Positions 44,101 to 56,384 of a stretch of DNA of 64,000 bases are shown here, piece after piece; positions within the stretch are counted from its first letter, which is position 1, and each line of letters opens with the position of its first letter. Both the position numbers and the translations under genes were made by a program. The notes under the pieces are model-generated. The model was not told the origin of the DNA and made no database searches. It was given only the letters and a program-made list of their open reading frames with translations. Source of the stretch: Buddleja alternifolia (lineage: Eukaryota > Streptophyta > Magnoliopsida > Lamiales > Scrophulariaceae); the NCBI GenBank assembly GCA_019426215.1, contig CM033392.1:36690980-36754979 (forward strand). The letters run 5' to 3'.

Positions 44101-46475
44101 TTTTCTTGATTTACATGGGTGGAATTTCTTGCATCCAAAGATGAAACACGTGACAAGCTCACAACGCTTATTCGGCGACTCCAAACTTTGAAAAATCTTA
44201 AAGTTGCAAGAACAAGGAGCGATCACGATTCTGAGTTTTTAACAAGTTTTTTGAGAAATTTTGTACAGAAAATGAAATATATCACGAATATTCAGCGTGT
44301 AGAACTCCTCAACAAAATGGTGTTGCAAAGCGTCGAAACAGAACTTTAAAGGAAGTCGCTAGGACAATGTTAGCTGAGTCCAAGCTTGTTCCTAGGTATT
44401 GGGCCGAGGCAATCAACACTGCTTGTTATAGTTAGAATCGGTGTACGATCAACGAATAACATGGTAAAACACCATATGAATTATGGATGGGAATAAGCCA
44501 AATATTTCATACTTTTAAGTTTTTGGTTCAAAATATTCTATTCATAATAATGGATCACATAACCTTAAGACATTTGATCCTAAAGCGGATGAGGGAATCA
44601 TTTTAGGCTACTCTAAGAATGGAAAGAACTTTTGTATCCTAAATAGGAGAACTAATAAGGTTGAGGAATCCATTCCTGTTATTTTTGTGACGCTAACCAA
44701 AAGTCGAGTAAGGTTAATGCTATTGATGTAGGAGTTGAAGACATTTCTCATCAAGCGTCCATAATCGTCATTGAGGATGAAAGTGACGATGATGATGAAA
44801 TCTTTGTGCCTCCTCTTAAGACAGTTACTCAAGTTGGTATCCTATTGTGGGAATTGTTGATGATCATGAAGAGAATGATCATCAAGCGCAAAATGGAACT
44901 TGTGAAAATCAAGTGCATGTGCAAGCGTCAGTTAGAACTAAAGCCACTACACTCAATGAGGCCATGTTCGCAAGCTTTCTATCTCAAATGGAACCAAAGA
45001 AAGCGGATAAAGCGCTGAGTGATCCTAGTTGGATTGAAGCTATGTAAGAAGAGCTCAACCAAATCACCATGGAGTTAATAGGACTAGATGGATATTCAGA
45101 AACAAGATGGATAAAAATGGTATTTTTACAAGGAACAAAGCCAGACTTGTCGCTCAAGGGTATTGCCAAGAAGAGGGTATTGATTTTGATGAAACATATG
45201 CTCCCGTCGCCCATCTTGAAGCAATTTGCATATTTTTTTATGCCGCATTCAACAAGTTCAAGGTATATCAAATGGACGTGAAAAGTGTATTCCTGAATGA
45301 TCAACTCCAAGAAGAAGTTTATGTGGAGAAACCGCCAGGATTCTTCAACAACCATGGTAAAAAGTATGGTCTATATGCTAGATAAGACACTTTATGGCCT
45401 TAAGCAAGCACCACGAGCATGGTATGACAATCTCTCTATTTTACTCATAGGTAAAGGCTTTTCAAAAAGTTGCATTGATACAACGTTATTTAAAATTGCC
45501 AATGACGATGATATTCTCTTAGTCCAAATTTATGTTAATGATATTATATTTGGATCTGCTAATAAACGTCTGTGTGAGAAATTTTTGAAAATGATCCAAG
45601 AGCAATTTGAAATGAACATGATGGGTGAATTAAATTTCTTCTTATGATTACAAGTTAAACAACTATCTAATGGAATATTAATAAACTAAGCTAAATGTAC
45701 TAGAGATATGATTAAGAAATTTGGTATGGAAAATGCATCATCTTTAAAAATTCCGATGAACCAAATTCTTAAACTAGATAAAGAAAGTGGGAAGAAAGTG
45801 TATATCACTAATTATAGACGTATCATTGGATCACATCTTTACCTAATAGCTAGTAGACCTGATATTATGTTTTCGGTATGTATGTGTGTACGTTTTCAAG
45901 CTAATCCTAAAAAATCACACTTAATTGCTGCCAAGAGAATTCTTAATTACCTTAAAGTCACACAATATGTGGGCTTATGGTATCCAAGGGACTCTCCTTT
46001 TGAACTAATTGGTTATTCAGACGTAGATTTTGCAGGATGCAAAATTGATAGAAAAAATACAATTGATACATGTCAATTTCTTGGTGATAAGTTAGTTTCA
46101 TGGCATAGTAAGAAATAACAATCCATAGCTACTTCTACTGCTGAAGCTGAGTATGTAGCCGTATGAAGTTGTTGTGCACATATTCTGTGGATGAGGCAAC
46201 AACTTAGAGATTATGGTGCAATCCTAGGTCCTACCCTTATCCACTGTGATAATCAAAGTGCCCTAGCCATGACTCAAAACTCAGTTCTTCATTCTAGAAC
46301 CAAACATATTGACATTAGATACCATTTCCTGCATGACCATGTTCAAACGAAAGATATCTCCATGTATTTCATTGGAACTGACAAGCAATTAGCGGATATC
46401 TTTACCAAATCGCTTAATGAATAATGATTTCTCACTTTAAGGTGTGAATTAGCTATGGTTGATTTAAATGCTTAA
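41178..46475 (+). pseudogene. gag-pol: Sirevirus gag-pol polyprotein, right plus-strand copy (broken)
   Basis: Start ATG 41178 (MAFAKVPKLTESNYDSWK) equals that of the minus copy at 59244. Gag runs to about 42300; its zinc knuckle has a TAG between the first two Cys. A coiled-coil-like region (SEQLVSSLSKALRNLDNVTE) follows. The protease motif WYIDSGS is near 43440 and is followed by TAG. Integrase zinc-binding region (GWLWHRRMNHLNF) is at 43820, the core LVILDDFS near 44085, SDHDSEF near 44220 and NGVAKR-like near 44320. Reverse transcriptase near 45050-46000 has YVND instead of YVDD near 45530, so a catalytic Asp is gone. RNase H (STAEAEYVA) ends at the stop 46473-46475. Many stops and frameshifts. 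Five domains lie in the usual copia order gag-PR-INT-RT-RNaseH. Confidence 0.93.
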
Positions 46476-47230
46476 TCATTATGCATCATACTTAAATAGG
46501 CATATAATTTAGGGGGAATTCACCTTACAATTATGTCTAAATATCTTTGAAAAGTTGTAACGAGTTATCAAGTTTAGGGGGAACCTTAAACTCGTACTTG
46601 TACAAGCCAAGTAAACTTCAATTATCAAAATTGTTTTCTGTATAGATCATCAACGCTCACGTTTTGTGCATGATAAGTTGGACACTAAACGTTAAAATGT
46701 TTCATCTAAGCGTCTAACAAATATTCCAAATATTTACTAAGCATTTGACATTCCCTTTTTGCACTTAGTTAAAACCTTTATAAAATCATGCATTATTTTA
46801 AACTCTACAGTGACGTGTTGGATAAAATCAAAAATTTATTTTGATTATTATTCAAGCGCTCCTATAAAATCAATTTGACGTGTAATTATAACTTTTCAAA
46901 ATGACGGTGCAGGGTTTGTACATGGTTGTATACGTTTCAGTGTACCACAAGCGCGTGCGTTACACAATGAAAATGCCAAACGTTTTTCAAAAAATTTAAC
47001 CTCGAATGTGAAAAATGATACAAGGGAGTTACCAATTGTAACTTAACCCATATTCTGGAATTTCACATTGGCAGTTAATAATAAAGGCTGAGATTTAATC
47101 AACTTTACACGTGGCCTAATCGTATGGATGAGAGAAACCAAATTTTTTAACTCTTTCATTTAAAATGAAAAATTGTAGAAATTACTGTTTCACTTTTACA
47201 CAAACTCTCTGCAATATCTCTCTTTGTCTC
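46476..47230 (+). other. Pol-extra ORF spacer, right copy
   Basis: Non-coding. AGGGGGAA occurs at 46511-46518 and 46576-46583. The spacer resumes for 49 bases after the insertion (52909-52957) before the next ATG, so its full length was about 805 bp. Confidence 0.68.
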
Positions 47231-48735
47231 TAATGGTCCCAAGTGGTATACGAAAGGGTCTAGACGGGGGGTGGGGGGGAGGGGTTGAATAGACCCTGAA
47301 GTCTTTATCGACTTTTAAAAAGTCGTATCACTTTTGAAGAATTTGAACGCTTAGTGAGCTCAGCTCTAGGTCAGGCGCTTAAAAGTAAGATAACTTAGAC
47401 TTAGTGATTTCAACAATTACCAAAGTAGGGTAATGCTTCAATCGCTTAATCAGGGTTAGCACAACGGAAATGATTTTAAAGCTTAGCGTTCTCTTTAACC
47501 AAATAGTCGCTTAACCTTTTAATGCCTTTTCAAAGATATAATGTGAAAATTTAAAGTAAAGAAATAAAGCAGTAAATAACACAAGATATTGTAAGGTTCA
47601 CTGGGTGATGTAATCCCAACTAGGTCCTTCTTCTCCTTTGCACTCGGAGGAATTTCACTAGATTGATTATCGAAGGATCACACAGAGGCTTCTACAAAAT
47701 AGGTGAAAGGGAATATGATCTTGAACTTCTTGATCACATAGACTTCAGATCCAATAAATATAAAGACCTTTTTCAACAAACTTCTCTCACACAGAAATGC
47801 CGCTTGTAGAATCAACAACTTTCTCACTCAAATAAAAGAGATTGAGGTTTTGTCACGGGTTTGTTTGATTTTCGAAAGTTCAAACAACTTGGGATATCTC
47901 AATAGGAGTTTAGGTTTCTTCATTGAAGATGTTTGAGGTATCTTTGACTGTCTTTGGAATGTGCATGAAAAGCTTGGAAGGAATTTTGGCTATGGAGTTT
48001 GTAAGCTTTTCTCTCAAATATTTTCCGCGAAGTTTAGACCTTTTCTTGTGCATGCACGTGTGCAATTAGGCTTTACTGGAGGGTACTATTTATAGAGATT
48101 TCTTAGAATTTTTCCATTGGACACCTGCAGGTGCGTGTCTCTCACGTAACGCGTTAAATAGTCCTTATTCTGACATTCCTGAAATTCTGTTGTTACCGAT
48201 TGGACAAGAGTAGACTTTGAACTCTGAATCCTGACAGTCTATTCAAAAGGTGGCGTGTCCACAAGTCATAATAGCTTATCACATTTAATGCACTTATCAG
48301 ACATTTAATGCTTTTGAATTTATTTCCCGTTGGAAATAAATGTCCGTTGATGATTGCATTTAAGTGCTCCATGACTTGAGAATTTTTTTCAGGTGAACCT
48401 TGATCGCTTGAGTAACTTGAGCGCTTGATTCAACAACCTTGATACAGTCTTTTAGCGTTTGACAGACGCTAAGAACAAATCTTCATCTTCTCTTGAATTC
48501 AGATGTTGATCTTCAACTCCATCTTTGATAGACTTACCTAAAATTCTATCAGGGACTCAATATCAAATACTTAGTCTAAAATCTATGAAGATAAAAATTA
48601 CAAGCCAAACATATTTCAAACTTTCAAACGCTTATACAAATGTTCTATGAAAGCATAAACGTACATTCTTTTGGGGTCTAACATAAAATCCTAATCTTGT
48701 CATCATCAAAACATCTAACATGAAATTTCCTAACA
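47231..48735 (-). mobile_element. 3' LTR of the non-autonomous element
   Basis: 1,505 bp. The left end TAATGGTCCC has TG changed to TA; the right end TTTCCTAACA adjoins the reverse PPT. TATA box at 48087-48094. Confidence 0.87.
48087..48094 (-). promoter_or_regulatory. TATA box of the 3' LTR
   Basis: TATAAATA on the minus strand. The matching place in the 5' LTR of the same element (near 52248) has changed to TATTTCTA on the plus strand, which should weaken its promoter. Confidence 0.55.
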
Positions 48736-48749
48736 ATTTTCCCCTTTTT
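48736..48749 (-). promoter_or_regulatory. Polypurine tract
   Basis: AAAAAGGGGAAAAT on the minus strand, one base different from the other family A tracts. Confidence 0.85.
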
Positions 48750-48929
48750 GATGATGTCAAGACTTTAGCTCTTATAACTCTTTTATAATTTAAGAGTTTT
48801 AAATAAAAGTCCAAAATAAATAGAAGTTAGCGTTAGAAAGTTAGATAAGTTAGCTAATGTTAGATTAGCCTCAACAAGATGTTTCAGCAATAAATCATTC
48901 ATTCATTCATAAAAATATAAAATAGGAAA

Positions 48930-51394
48930 TCATCTTCTTTGTCGCTTTTTGGAGGCAGCCTCTTCTTGAAAACTTTCATTCGCTAGATCCAAAAGGACTC
49001 GGTCAATGTCTATCATTGTTTTATGATATACTTCATTTTAGTCCTCGCTTCTATTTTTAGCGCTTTGATTCAAATCTAATAACCTTTCTACCCAATCCTG
49101 TGGAGAGATCCCGAGCGTCCTGATGAGATCATGATAAATATCCTGCATTCGGTCATTAGAAGGTTTCCAGTTTAAAGGTCTCCGCAAGTGCTCAGTGTAA
49201 GGATGAAAGCCCATGCCTTCCAAAAATTGTACATCAAGATCCGGAAGCCTATGCTTGCCTCAGAAGTATCTTAGCTTACAGTTCTCTGTGAGCATCCTTT
49301 TAAGGCTCACTAACATGGAGCGCCAATTCTTATTGGCAGTCTTGGACACTTGCTCTATTGAGGCTTTTCCTTTGGCTTTAGGATCTTAAGACTTTTCTTT
49401 CTCTTCTCCCTTCTTGACTTCATCAAGGGAAGATTTCAACTCAGCGATATCACATCGCAACAACTTAACTTCATCAACTAACATTGCAACTTGTTCAACG
49501 ATACTTTGACTAACGAGGCTGGAAGTATTATATCTCTCAGTATCGGCTAATGCGTTTTGTGCTAACGAGTAATTGTACTCTTTGGAGAGGCCAGTGATCA
49601 AAAGAACCATACAATCTAGTACCGCGGTAGTACTCTTGGTCGCAGCATTTGCTATATCATGGCTTCGCGTGTCAGAGACTAACTTGATCTGCAAATCATC
49701 ATTTTCTAACATCTTAGAGCAGGAACCCTCGATAGTGTTAAGCGAGTTTCTAACGGCTCGTCGAAAGTCTTTTGCCTTCTGATCACTATCCGAATCTGAG
49801 TCAGAAGAAGCGTGCTCTAGGGATAGAATGAGTCCATAAGAGCTTGAAACGACAATCTTTCCTTTAGATTTGTCTTTGATGAAAGGTTCTTCAGGTTCTT
49901 TGGCCATTTCAGCGTGCACTTTGTCAATCGCTAAGTTGAGAACAAGGGGCGTATCAACTACTGTAGTGCTGGGGGCAACTTCCATCTGAATATCAGCATG
50001 CACATTCTCAGCGTTCTGAATAGTAGGATCCAGCTCCGGTTCTACTTCTATGATCGTTAAAGGAATTTCTCTTTTCACTGGGACAACCCAAATTGGTCTA
50101 ATTGCTTCCAGAACATGCCTTGGACTTTGATAAAATGTTCGTGGAATAAACATCAAAGCGTCCTCGCTCGCTTCAAAGCTAAACTCTAGATCAGCGTCTT
50201 CCAAGAACTCTACTCCAGTTGTGCATAGATTCTTGAAGTCCAATAAAAACGGCATTAGCACTTGAGCTAGCGCTTGATCCATTGGTCTGATGAGTGAAAG
50301 GAACTTGGCCACATGGATGTTCTGTTCTCAAAATAAGACGGGATGAAACTTGTACCCACATAATTCACTAAAACCAAAATGATGGTTAAAAGTGATATCC
50401 AACGATTGGGCATTCTCATCAATCACTCGTCTTTCTCTATGAAATACAGCAAAATCTTTTGTCAACTGCATATGGGCTTCGCTTGGGCTTGGAAGGGCAT
50501 CACGCTTTCTTGTGGAAGCATCTTTATTCAATCAATCTAGAGTTACTGAGCAAAGTTCTGTTTTAGATGAAAAGGCATTGGTAGGACCCACCAGCGACTC
50601 GCGCCTATGCAACAAAAACAAAGCATATGCTCGAAGCCTATACTCGATTCCAAAGTTGAAGAGGAATGGATTCCTGATCATCTCATCAATTGTATGGCAA
50701 TGCAACACAAAATCTTCAACCCATCTGGATGTATCTAAAATCCAGCCTTTGCCCAGTTTCTCTGGTAGTTCCTTGTCTTGATTTGCCTCGATCAGTTTCT
50801 TGAAATGCTCTTTTTCTACGTCAAAACTGTCTGCCCAAAGTCTAGCTAGAAACTCTCTGGCTTCATCTTCAACCCAGAAATTGATTGGGTTAGGGTGATC
50901 TTGAAGCATTACACCCTTTCCCTTCCATAATTACAGGGTTTCTTTGAAGATTTGTTGGCGTCTAAATGGGCAACTTTGGGAAGGGTAGAATAACCCATCT
51001 TGTTCAGCTGTTCTTCGTCCGGGTTCTTCTCCCAATCGCCCATGTGAGGATTTCTTATCTGGACATGAGTTCGGCGGAATGGATAGTTGTGTTCAAGGCT
51101 TCGGTCAACTTCTTGAAAGCGTTTGCTCTCGAACTCTGCCAGATCTTTATGAGGAGTCTCCAGGTACTCTAAGCGAGCAATGATCTCCTTCATTGATATA
51201 ACTTCGCTATTAGCAAGCGTCACGAAAATAATTATCTTTTGAGCGACCGAGAGAGCAGTATTGTGGCGAGTAGTTTGAAAATTTAGGTCCATGTTAATCA
51301 ACTGCTTATGTGTCGTCTCTCTCCGGGCATAATAAAACTCCAAATCTCCGGGCAAAATTTAGGTCCATGTTAATCAACTGCTTATACTTCAACT
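48930..51394 (-). pseudogene. Sirevirus extra ORF, copy 4, C-terminal half fused to the PBS
   Basis: It starts at GDLEFYYARRE (matching EDLEYYYTWRE of copy 1) only about 40 bp from the PBS. It then runs through the conserved YPFRRTHVQIRNPHMGDW, the second domain (NFWVEDEAREFLARLW, FNFGIEYRLRAYALFLLHRR), ALMFIPR..SPRHVLEAI.PIWV, the serine/acid stretch, the coiled coil (EQVAMLVDEVKLLRCDIAEL) and the tail MGFHPYTEHLRRPLNWK, to TGA 48930-48932. Frameshifts or stops occur near 50909, 50532, 50325, 49385, 49260 and 49036. No in-frame ATG opens the fused frame, so it may be carried only as RNA. Confidence 0.83.
51278..51385 (-). repeat. Two 32-bp direct repeats 76 bp apart beside the PBS
   Basis: 51278-51309 and 51354-51385 are identical (plus strand AAAATTTAGGTCC...CTGCTTAT). 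The first is the natural place in the extra ORF (NMDLNFQ region); the second joins the PBS region. It looks like a template-switch scar. Confidence 0.85.
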
Positions 51395-51406
51395 GCTCTG
51401 ATACCA
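51395..51406 (-). promoter_or_regulatory. Primer-binding site
   Basis: TGGTATCAGAGC on the minus strand, two bases after the LTR end; perfect initiator tRNA-Met match. Confidence 0.9.
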
Positions 51407-51408
51407 CT

Positions 51409-52908
51409 TGATGGTCCCAAGTGGCATACGAAAGGGTCTAGAAGGTGGGGGGGGTGTTGAATAGACATTGAAGTCTTTTTCAACTTTTAAAAGGTCGTAT
51501 CAGTTTTAAAGAATTTGAATGCTAAGTAAGCTCAGCGCTAGGTCAGGCGCTTAAAAGTAAGATAACTTAGACTTAGTGATTTCAACAATTACCAAAGTAG
51601 AGTAATGCTTCAATCGCTTAATCAGGGTTAGCACAACCAAAATGAGTTTAAAGCTTAGCATTCTCTTTAACCAAATACTCGCTTAACTGTTTTAATGCCT
51701 TTTAAAAGATATAATGTGAAAATGTAAAGTAAAGCAATAAAGCAGTAAATAACACAAGATGTATAAGGTTCACTGGGTGATGTAATCCCAACTACGTCCT
51801 TCTTCTCCTTTGCACTCGGAATAATTTCACTAGATTGATTATCGAAAGATCACACAGAGGCTTCTACAAAATAGATGAAAGGGAAGATGATCTCGAGCTC
51901 CTTGATCACACAAACTTCAGCTCCAATGAAGTCCTTCTTCAACAAGCTTCTCTCACACAGAAATGCCGCTTGTAGAATCAACAACTTTCTCACTCAAATA
52001 AAAGAGATTGAGGGTTTTGTCACGAGTTTGTTTGATTTTAGAAAGTTGAAACAACTTGGGATATCTCAATAGGATTTTAGGGTTCTTCTTTGAAGATGTT
52101 TGAGATATCTTTGACTCTCTTTGGAATGTGTATGAAAAGCTTGGAAGGATTTTGGCTATGGAGTTTATAAGCATTTCTCTCAAATATTTTCAGCGAAGTT
52201 TAGACCTTTTCTTGTGCATGTACGTGTGTAATTAGGGTTTGCTGGAGGGTACTATTTCTAGAGATTTCTTGGGATTTGTCCGTTGGACACATGCAGGCGC
52301 ATATCTCTCATGCATCGTGTTAAACAGTCCCTATTCTGACATTCCTGAAATTCTACTGTTACCGGTTGGATTAGAGCAGACTTTGAACTCTGAATCCTGA
52401 CAGTCTAGTCAAAAGGTGGCTTGCCCACAAGTCATAATAGCTTATCACATTAAATGCACTTATCAGGCATTTAATGCTTTTGAATTTATTTTTCGTTGAA
52501 AATAAATGTCCGTTGATGATTGCATTTAAGCCCTTCATGACTTGAGAATTTATTTTAGGTGAATCTGATCCTTGATTGCTTGATTAACTTGAGCGCTTGA
52601 TTCAACAACCCTGAAACAGTCCTTTAGCGTTTGACAGAGGCCAAGAACAAATCTTCATCTTCTCTTGACTTCAGATGCTGATCTTCAACTCCATCTTTGA
52701 TAGACTTACCTAAAATTCTATCAGGTACTCGGTATCAAATACTTAGTCTAAAATTTACAAAGATAAAAATTACAACCCAAACAAATTAACAAACATTTAA
52801 ACGCTTATACAAATGTTCTATGAAAGCATAAACTTACATTTTTTTGGGGTCTAACATAATATCCTATTCTTGTCATCATCAAAACATCTAACATGAAATT
52901 TCCTAACA
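51409..52908 (-). mobile_element. 5' LTR of the non-autonomous element
   Basis: 1,500 bp from TGATGGTCCC (left) to TTTCCTAACA (right); PBS on the left. The G-rich run after TAGAAGG is interrupted by T. Confidence 0.88.
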
Positions 52909-52957
52909 CTTTCTCAAAGCAAAAGTCCTTTAATCTGCAAATCTTCCATACACTAAA

Positions 52958-54685
52958 ATGGCACCAAGAAAATCAATCAATGTTAACAAAGATGAGGACA
53001 CCATCAAGGTTACTAAATGCCTTGTGGTGGATTGGAAATTTCTCCACAAGTAAGATGATATCTCGATGAGGGACATGCTTGACTCAGTGGCCAAGGATGG
53101 TCTCACGACCTTTTTGACGAGATACTCATACTACTTCTCCAAAGAAGTTGAAGAATTTTGGAAGAGGGCCTAACTTTCTTCGGACAAGACCTCCATTTCT
53201 TATAATTTCAGTTATACCAAGAAGGGCAAGGTGTTTGAGTTGTCTACTGAGACGATATCCAAGAACTTCAAGTTGCCGAACAAAGGTGAAACTTTGGAAT
53301 CAGTTTCTTCAAGTCAGATAGACTTGGTGTGGGCAATAATTCGCAATGATGAATCAATGGAATTCAAGCCAAACTTTGACAAGAAAGATCTTCTCCCAAA
53401 TACAAATTATTGGTAGACTTTTGCTCCAAATTTATTGAGTGTCGAGTTGGAACTTTCAACAAAGTGACTCCCCTTCAATTATTGATGATGATGACCATTG
53501 TGTTGGACATCAGAGTCAACTGGACCGCCTACATCTTCAGTCACTTCAGAGACTGTTTGGGGTGGTGTTCTCAATTATCTGTTGTTTAGATAAAATTTTG
53601 TGAATATTGCTAGCCAAGCGTTGGCCAAGGCGAAATTTTTTTGGACCAAGGATTTTGAAGAATCTCTTTAATCCTCCCATGGTCGGTGGAGCCACAAAGC
53701 CTATTTCTGAGCGTCAACAAACTGTTTGGGAAGATTTAGAAGAGGTAGCTGAGCATCTAGCTGAAGAAGTCGTGAAACGTCCATCTATACCAAAAAAAAG
53801 GCTCCCAGAAAAGCTAAAACAACAAAAATTCCATCTCATATTTAGGATGATGATGAAGAGACTGACGAAGATGAGGAAGGCAAGATTTTATAGTCAAGTG
53901 CAGGAAGCTTACCTCAATTGTAAGGTTCATTACTTTTGAGAATGAGGCAACCGTTCCTGATGCTCAGGCTGAAGCTTGTATGGCTGTTGAGGGGATAAAT
54001 GTGAAAAAGATTTTCAAGAGACCTCGAGGCTCCTCTGAGCAGCAAAGCCTGAGACTATTGAGCTAAGTGTTCAGAGTCCAGGAACAACTACAATTGAGAC
54101 CAGTTCTCAGGGTAAGTTTATTTCTACCCCTAGTGTTTCATTTCTTACATCTGTAGAAGATCATGCTCTTATAGAGGATATATCTTGTCCTACAACTTTG
54201 CTCACAAATTTTATTCAAGCACCAATTGATGTCCATCTAGACGTTGATCTTGATGAAGTGGTGGCTATTGCCAAAGATGTTGAAGTAGAGGCACTCTCTG
54301 AAAGTCAAAGTGTGGATGTGGACGCTGAGAGACCTACTAAATATGGAGTCCAACTACCATCTTCTCATTTCTTCAAACTGGATCTTTAAAGGCGATTGAC
54401 CACCTGATCAACTATATGCCACCAGTCCCTGAAGAAGACTTCATTTCAGCATATTACAATAAAGATCGACATGTTGCTGCTGAGAATGAAATCGAGAGTC
54501 TCGTTGCTCGAGATGAATTTCCGTGTCAAGTGATTTTTAGCACTGAGCTCGCGGATGCTGAGCGTGAATATTATCCTGGACTCATTGAAGCAGATCATAT
54601 TGAGTCAGTTTCTGAATCAGTAAGTGCCACAGAGAAACCAATCAAGAATAAAACTTTTCATGAAGTATTCCAAGATCTATACAAA
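52958..54685 (+). pseudogene. Sirevirus extra ORF, copy 5, N-terminal part
   Basis: ATG 52958 (MAPRKSINVNK). The N-terminal domain is close to copy 3: VVDWKFLHK, YSYYFSKEVEEFWKRA, FELSTETISKNFKLPNKG. Then FFGPRILKNLFNPPMVGGATKP, NVKKIFKR (basic), PIDVHLDVDLDEVVAIAKD, and a segment SAYYNKDRHVAAENEI. Stops and frameshifts occur near 53051, 53171, 53415, 53590, 53935 and 54380. A candidate intron is at 54112-54219. The ORF is cut near 54685 where it runs into a minus-strand integrase with a short overlap (TACAAA). It belongs to the gag-pol at 41178-46475. Confidence 0.82.
54112..54219 (+). other. Candidate intron inside the extra ORF, copy 5
   Basis: Donor TCTCAGG|GTAAGT, acceptor TTATTCAAG|CAC; 108 nt, T-rich. 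Splicing joins ETSSQ to A-PIDVHLDVD in frame, and the unspliced frame is also open. The donor is at the same codon and phase (Q, then split GCN Ala) as 6199 in copy 1. Copy 3 lacks the insert. Confidence 0.45.
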
Positions 54686-54896
54686 ACTTCTCAACAAATT
54701 GGTTAGTAAATTCAGTTCCTCTATCGCTTCTAATTCTCGTCACCTTTAGATCTTTTGAAGTTTGCAATTAACGGATTAGCGCTGTGAGCTTGACACTAGT
54801 TTCATCTTTGGCCGCCAGAAATTCTACCCATGTATAGAGAGAGAAATCATCAACTATTACTAGCGAGTACCTTTTACCACTAACACTCATGATTTG

Positions 54897-56384
54897 TGTT
54901 AGGAAATTTCATGTTAGATGTTTTGATGATGACAAGATAGGATTCAATGTTAGACCCCAAATAAAATGTAAGTTTATGTTTTCCATAGATCATTGTTTAA
55001 GCGTTTGAAAGTTTGTAATTTTGTTTAGGCTTGTAATTTTTATCTTTGTAGGTTTTAGACTAAGTATTAGATACTGAATCGCTAATAGAATTCTAGGTGA
55101 GTCTATTAGAGAAGAAGTTGAAGATCAGCGTCTGAAGTCAACCGGAGATGAAGATTTGTTTCTTAGCGTCCGTCAAACGCTAAAGGACCTTTTTCAGGAT
55201 TTATGGATCAAGCGCTCAAAGCATTTAAGCGACCAATGACAAATTCACCTGAAATAAATCCTCAAGTCACGAAGGACTTAAATGCAATCATTCAACGGAC
55301 ATTTATTTCCAACGGGAAATAAATTCAAATGCATTAAATGCCTGATAAGAGCATTAAATATGATAAGCTACTGTGACCTGTGGACAAGCCACCTTTTTGA
55401 CTAGACTGTCAGAACTTCAGAGTTTATAGCTGCTACCATCCAATCGGTGCCAGCAGTTTTTTAGGAATGTCAGGCTTTAGGTAGAATCATGCGCTGCGTG
55501 AAAGGCACGCTCCTACATGTGTCCAACGGACAGATCCCAAGAATTGCCTATAAATACCTCACCTTCAGCAGACCCTAAAAAGGACGGTACAAAATATTTA
55601 CAAAAGAAAATTACGTACACAAGAAAAATCTTAGAAACTCCATAGCCAAAATTCCTTCAAGCTTTTTATCTACATTCCAGACAGTCACAAATATCTCAAA
55701 CATCTTCCAAAGAAGAAACCTAAATTCCCATTGAGATATTCCAAGTTGTTTGATCTTCCTAAATACAAACAAACCCTTGTGACAAAAACCTCAACCTTTC
55801 ATCTGAGTGAGAAAAGTTGTTGAAACTCATTACAGGCAGTATTTCTGAGTGAGAGAAGCTTGTAGAAGACGATCTTCATTGGTGCTGAAATCTGTGTGAT
55901 CAAGGAGCCCGAGATCATTTTCATTGTTTACTATCTTGTAGAAGATTTTGTGTGATTCTTTGATAATCATCTTAGTAATTTCCTCCAAGTGAAAAAGGAG
56001 AAGAAGGACGTAGCTGGGATTACATCACCCAGTGAATCTTACAAATTATTGTGTCATTCATATTTTACTGTCTTATCTGCCATATTACATTATTTTAAAA
56101 GACAAGTAAAATTGCAAAGCGATTAAATTATCTAAAAGAACGCTAAAAATCATTTCCGCTGTGCTAACCCTGATTAAGTGATCTAAGCGTTACCCTACTT
56201 TGGTAAATTTCTAAACTCACTAAGTCTAAGTTATCTTTACTGAAGCGCCTGACCCAAGCGCTCAGCCTTCCAAGCGTTCAGATCTTTGAAAAGTAACACG
56301 AAATTTTTGAAGTCTAAAAAGACTTCAGGGTCTATTCAACCCCCCCCCCTTCTAGACCCTTTCGTATGCCACTTGGGACCATCA
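54897..56384 (+). mobile_element. Solo LTR, Sirevirus A1, in integrase, with perfect target duplication
   Basis: 1,488 bp from TGTTAGGAAATTTCATG to ACTTGGGACCATCA, flanked by ATTTG at 54892-54896 and 56385-56389. Removing it and one duplication restores an uninterrupted integrase frame on the minus strand. TATA box at 55549-55556, perfect hairpin at 56308-56327, run of 10-11 C. It is the cleanest reference copy of the A1 LTR here. Confidence 0.96.
55549..55556 (+). promoter_or_regulatory. TATA box of A1 LTR
   Basis: TATAAATA in GCCTATAAATACC. Confidence 0.65.

Larger units (their letters stand above)
47231..52908 (-). mobile_element. Complete non-autonomous Sirevirus derivative with no gag-pol
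   Basis: The order on the minus strand is 5' LTR 51409-52908, PBS 51395-51406, C-terminal half of the extra ORF, PPT 48736-48749, 3' LTR 47231-48735. Gag, pol, the spacer and the N-terminal half of the extra ORF are missing. The two LTRs differ at roughly one base in fourteen over the first 400 bp compared, so the insertion is old. The flanks (..TTTGTCTC left, CTTTCTC.. right) give no perfect 5-bp duplication; a mutated one is possible. It sits in the leader of the right-hand extra ORF. Confidence 0.85.

Noticed and set aside
51385..51410. Possible tRNA-Met gene fragments at TGGTATCAGAGC sites
   Set aside because: They are short primer-binding sites next to LTR ends; no cloverleaf can be drawn around them.
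47220..52920. Target duplication for the non-autonomous element
   Set aside because: The flanks GTCTC and CTTTC do not match; I could not find a 5-bp copy without assuming mutations.
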